Below are positions 5,818 through 7,889 of a stretch of 7,889 nt of DNA, piece by piece. The position numbers and the translations under genes are program-made. Position 1 is the stretch's first letter, and the number at the start of each line of letters is the position of its first letter. Below the pieces are notes generated by a model that worked only from the letters and a program-made list of their open reading frames with translations, searched no databases and was not told the origin of the DNA. Source of the stretch: Clostridiales bacterium UBA4696 (lineage in GTDB: Bacteria > Bacillota > Clostridia > Oscillospirales > Oscillospiraceae); NCBI GenBank assembly GCA_002404795.1, contig DHKK01000193.1, forward strand, positions 1-7,889, written 5' to 3'.

Positions 5818-7023
5818 TTACGGTCTGACAGAGTCGCGCAGCGCGGCAACGTCAAAGTTGGCGTCGAACGCGGTGTCGACCTTGATGCTGCCGTCCATGA
5901 TACCGGCCTGTGCAGCCTCAACGGCGGCCTTGGTCTCGGCGGAAGCGTACTTGTCGTAGTTCTTGTCGGTCACGATGCCGACGCCGCCCTCGGCCAGGCC
6001 GAGCTGGACTTCGGTGCCCCAGTAGGTCTTACCGGCATCCCACTGGTCAAAGATCCAGATGATGGAGTTGCCGATGTTCTTGAGGCCGGAGGTCAGCGTC
6101 AGCGCTGCAAGGTCGGAGGAGAAAGTCAGCTCCTGGTCGGAGTCGACGCCGATGAACCACGCCTTGCCGGTCTCCAGAGCAGCCTCAGCCGCGCCGTTGC
6201 CCGCGTTGCCGGCAACGCCCCAGATGATGTCGCACTTGTTGGTGTTGATCATGGAGTAGCCGAATTCCTTGGCAATGGCGGTGTCAACATAGTCGTTGGT
6301 GTAGCGGGTGTCGACCTTGATGTCGGGGTTGACGGCCTGCGCGCCCTCAATGAAGCCGACAAGGAAATCGTTGATGACCGGGGAGTCAACGCCGCCGACG
6401 AAGCCGACGACTGCGTCCTCGTTGATCTTGTCAAGGTTCGTGTCGGTGGTCATGCTGGCGGCGAAGGTGCCGACCAGATAACCCATGTCATTCTGCTTGT
6501 AGGTGATGTTGACAACGTTGGAGTTGTTGCCGGCATAGGTGTTGTCGTCGAAGATCAGGTAGAGCTGATCGGGATACTGCGTGGCGACTTCCTTCAGGTA
6601 GTCGGGCATCTGGTAGGTGCCGCAGATGACGAGGTCATACTCGCCGGACTCGGAAACGTCGTACAGCGTGGACAGCCACTTCGGCTGGTCTTCGTCCAGA
6701 CCGCCAAGCTCGATGGTGTCGCAGGTGATGCGGCCGTCTTCGATCAGCTTGTTGATGCCGGCCTGCGCGGAGTCGAAGAAGGACTTGTCGCCCAGGTTGC
6801 CGTTGACGATGTAGACCACGTGCTTCACGTCGTCCGCAGCGGGAGCTTCTTCCTCAGCGGCCGGGGTCTCTTCCTCAGCAGCGGGGGTCTCTTCGGTGGT
6901 TTCCGCCGGCTCCGCTGCAGTCTCGGCAGTGGTGGTATCGGCGGCGGGCTCCGTCTTGGATGCGCAGGCAGCCAGACCAAGCACCAGGATCGCTGCAAGC
7001 AGCAATGCGATGATCTTTTTCAT
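5818..7023 (-). CDS. nupN: BMP-family nucleoside-binding lipoprotein (PnrA/TmpC/NupN-like)
   Basis: A 401-residue extracellular substrate-binding lipoprotein. Residues 1-19 are a lipoprotein signal peptide (MKK, then a hydrophobic stretch) ending in the lipobox LAAC with Cys20 as the lipidated residue. Residues 21-66 are an acidic Ala/Glu/Pro/Thr linker with heptad repeats. The BMP (PnrA-like) domain fills about 67-390: GNLGDKSFFDSAQAGI (75-90) at the N-terminal ligand-binding strand, GFVGGVDSPVINDFLVGFIEGA (207-228), the hinge-side AGNAGNGAAEAA (271-282), IGVDSDQ (291-297) and TSGLKNIGNSI (311-321). Family members with known ligands bind purine nucleosides (Treponema PnrA) or guanosine (Bacillus NupN). 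The start has GGAGG 7 nt upstream and a strong promoter about 60 bp upstream. It is the first gene of the nucleoside import operon, followed by a hairpin that could set its expression above that of the ATPase and permeases. Ligand choice is inferred from family and neighbouring hydrolases. Confidence 0.95.
   Translation of the reverse strand: MKKIIALLLAAILVLGLAACASKTEPAADTTTAETAAEPAETTEETPAAEEETPAAEEEAPAADDVKHVVYIVNGNLGDKSFFDSAQAGINKLIEDGRITCDTIELGGLDEDQPKWLSTLYDVSESGEYDLVICGTYQMPDYLKEVATQYPDQLYLIFDDNTYAGNNSNVVNITYKQNDMGYLVGTFAASMTTDTNLDKINEDAVVGFVGGVDSPVINDFLVGFIEGAQAVNPDIKVDTRYTNDYVDTAIAKEFGYSMINTNKCDIIWGVAGNAGNGAAEAALETGKAWFIGVDSDQELTFSSDLAALTLTSGLKNIGNSIIWIFDQWDAGKTYWGTEVQLGLAEGGVGIVTDKNYDKYASAETKAAVEAAQAGIMDGSIKVDTAFDANFDVAALRDSVRP
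6829..6891 (-). repeat. Three tandem 21-bp units coding an acidic heptad repeat in the lipoprotein linker
   Basis: Residues 45-51, 52-58 and 59-65 of the binding lipoprotein read ETPAAEE, ETPAAEE and EAPAADD. The first two DNA copies differ at 2 of 21 bases; the third is more diverged. The repeat lies in the flexible tether between the lipidated Cys20 and the folded ligand-binding domain. Unit number may vary between strains by slippage, changing the tether length without touching the fold. Confidence 0.75.
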
Positions 7024-7060
7024 GTTTGTTCCTCCATCATGTTCAATCTGTATGATTATG

Positions 7061-7074
7061 GGGATAAAAATCCC
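7061..7074. promoter_or_regulatory. Small palindrome at the predicted transcription start of the nucleoside operon
   Basis: GGGAT (7061-7065) and ATCCC (7070-7074) form a 5-bp inverted repeat around AAAA. Its outer edge lies 7 bp downstream of the -10 box (7081-7086), where the transcript should begin. It could be an operator half-site pair or a 5' terminal hairpin that stabilises the message. No regulator is encoded in the window and I do not recognise a known binding consensus. Confidence 0.4.
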
Positions 7075-7080
7075 ACCGTC

Positions 7081-7109
7081 ATTGTACAGGACTTACGAAG
7101 AGCTGTCAA
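7081..7109 (-). promoter_or_regulatory. Near-consensus sigma-A promoter of the nucleoside transport operon
   Basis: On the minus strand the -35 box is TTGACA (7104-7109, perfect) and the -10 box TACAAT (7081-7086, five of six), separated by exactly 17 bp. The predicted start is near 7074, giving a leader of about 50 nt before the lipoprotein ATG at 7023. The leader is too short for a purine riboswitch and shows none. Such a strong core promoter suggests either high basal expression or control by a repressor acting at or downstream of the start. Confidence 0.88.
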
Positions 7110-7129
7110 TACATCTCCCGGCAGCAGAC

Positions 7130-7165
7130 AAAATATTTTTTGCGCCGGCTGAAAAATTTTTGCGC
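7130..7165. promoter_or_regulatory. Two phased A/T-tract plus GCGC repeats upstream of the operon promoter
   Basis: Two similar units, an A/T tract followed by TGCGC on the plus strand, occupy 7130-7145 (AAAATATTTTTTGCGC) and 7152-7165 (AAAAATTTTTGCGC). The GCGC elements start at 7142 and 7162, 20 bp or about two helical turns apart. They lie about 20-55 bp upstream of the -35 box, the place of an UP element or intrinsically bent DNA. They also fill the gap after the upstream membrane-protein gene. No convincing intrinsic terminator for that gene is visible. Confidence 0.4.
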
Positions 7166-7175
7166 GCGGTCCGGT

Positions 7176-7775
7176 TCAGTCGTCGACCTTCTCCGCGTCG
7201 ATGATCGGCCCGCCCATATACATGTGCAGCTTCTGCCGCGCCTCGCGCACGCGCTTGGAGAACGCGAGCGTCGCAATGAGGTCGAATACGCCGTCGACGA
7301 TCAGCGAGATCCCGGCCAGCAGCATGATCGAGTCGAATTTGCCAAATAAGATCACGCACCCGAGCGCGATCGTGATGACGGCCAGCGCCGCCAGCACCCA
7401 CCAGCCGCCGAGCTTCGCCCGTGCGCAGTCGATGCCGTCCTGCAGCGTGACCATGCCGTCGATGACCAGAAAGACGCCAAAAATGACGGTCAGCAGCCCC
7501 TGGATGACCTCCGGCCGCAGCAGGCAGAACACGCCGCACACCAGCAGCACGATGCCCGACACCAGCGCGTACGACCCGAACAGCCGCCCCGAGGCCAGAT
7601 AGCTCACCACCGCCGCAATGCCGGAGGCCAGCAGCAGAATGCCCGCCACATAGCAGATAACGTCCGCCGACGTCTGCGGCGTCAGAATAAACAGCAGCCC
7701 GATCAAAATCGCACTGAACGCGATGATCAGACTGCGCCACTTCAGGCACTTGAAATAACTCCGGATGGATCCCAT
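7176..7775 (-). CDS. DUF308/HdeD-like six-helix membrane protein, function unknown
   Basis: A 199-residue protein with six predicted membrane helices (about 16-32, 39-60, 67-85, 91-110, 124-144, 148-171), short loops, a basic cytoplasmic start (RSYFKCLKWR, 5-14) and a charged tail (172-199). Three internal repeats of the DUF308 short-repeat type are visible: a Pro or Lys turn followed by a helix ending in a Gly-x-x-Leu-x-x-x-Gly pattern, at about 32-53, 87-108 and 145-166. HdeD of E. coli, linked to acid resistance, has the same architecture, but the function of this group is not established. The start MGSIRSY is preferred because AAAGGAAG (7783-7790) sits 7 nt upstream; an in-frame ATG at 7793 would give 205 residues with a poor ribosome binding site. 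It ends 152 bp before the lipoprotein gene, with a strong promoter between, so it is probably not part of the nucleoside operon. No catalytic motif is visible. Confidence 0.85.
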   Translation of the reverse strand: MGSIRSYFKCLKWRSLIIAFSAILIGLLFILTPQTSADVICYVAGILLLASGIAAVVSYLASGRLFGSYALVSGIVLLVCGVFCLLRPEVIQGLLTVIFGVFLVIDGMVTLQDGIDCARAKLGGWWVLAALAVITIALGCVILFGKFDSIMLLAGISLIVDGVFDLIATLAFSKRVREARQKLHMYMGGPIIDAEKVDD

Positions 7776-7807
7776 AAAAAAGCTTCCTTTCATTCTTTAT
7801 AAAAGTT

Positions 7808-7836
7808 ATTATGCCGCGCCCCGCCCCAAAAAACAA
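7808..7836 (-). promoter_or_regulatory. Possible promoter of the DUF308 gene
   Basis: On the minus strand CATAAT (7808-7813, five of six to the -10 consensus) lies 17 bp downstream of TTGTTT (7831-7836, weak -35). The predicted start is about 30 bp before the ATG at 7775. The spacer is unusually G-rich. The remaining bases to the window edge (7837-7889) show no gene or clear structure. Confidence 0.35.
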
Positions 7837-7889
7837 CAGTCATTTTCCCACCCCTGCCCGACCACCGCCCAAAGGCTCCCCTTCCAGGG

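Noticed and set aside
7024..7080. Purine or other riboswitch in the leader of the operon
   Set aside because: The leader is only about 50 nt and has one 5-bp hairpin; no three-way junction or conserved purine-aptamer core is visible.
7093..7836. 247-codon minus-strand open frame overlapping the DUF308 gene in another frame
   Set aside because: Arg/Ala/Gly-rich with no hydrophobic pattern; it runs through the operon promoter. The overlapping frame 7176-7775 gives a clean six-helix protein with a good ribosome binding site.
1..7889. CRISPR array, tRNA, rRNA, transposase, prophage or toxin-antitoxin genes
   Set aside because: No regularly spaced repeats, cloverleaf, rRNA-like stretch or corresponding protein motif seen on either strand.

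Overview
The window is a GC-rich stretch from a low-copy bacterial locus, most likely a Gram-positive anaerobe of the Clostridia (Oscillospiraceae-like gut Firmicutes). The clues are a lipoprotein-anchored BMP-family binding protein, strong AGGAGG-type ribosome binding sites, a near-consensus housekeeping promoter, and a transporter gene order known from Bacillus. The taxonomic call is inference. All seven genes lie on the minus strand, so transcription runs from high to low coordinates.

Layout in transcription order: (a) 7176-7775, a small six-helix DUF308/HdeD-like membrane protein, probably its own transcription unit. (b) 7024-7175, a control region with an almost perfect sigma-A promoter (7081-7109), two helically phased A/T tracts upstream of it and a small palindrome at the predicted transcription start. 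(c) 5818-7023, the BMP/PnrA-type nucleoside-binding lipoprotein. (d) 5634-5817, an intergenic region with two separate inverted repeats: a 14-bp perfect GC-rich hairpin just after the lipoprotein stop, then an 81-bp near-complete palindrome with 14-bp perfect ends. (e) 4053-5633, a double-domain ABC ATPase; 2900-4060 and 1948-2907, two permeases; 987-1937 and 52-990, two inosine/uridine-preferring nucleoside hydrolases. From the ATPase onward the genes overlap by 4-8 bp or are 10 bp apart. A Shine-Dalgarno-like sequence at the very left edge hints that the operon continues beyond the window.

How they work together (inference from families and order): the lipoprotein captures nucleosides outside the membrane, the ATPase and two permeases import them, and the two hydrolases split the N-glycosidic bond to free base plus ribose for salvage and carbon. 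The transporter order (binding protein, ATPase, long permease, short permease) is that of the Bacillus subtilis nupNOPQ guanosine importer. One hydrolase resembles E. coli RihA (pyrimidine-preferring); the other is clearly divergent, so the pair may widen the range of nucleosides used.

I see no new defence, mobile or biosynthetic system here. The genes are a recognisable nucleoside uptake and breakdown operon. The less ordinary signals are the two stem-loops between the binding protein and the ATPase, the promoter architecture, and the fact that all degenerate residues of the ATPase fall on one of its two ATP sites.
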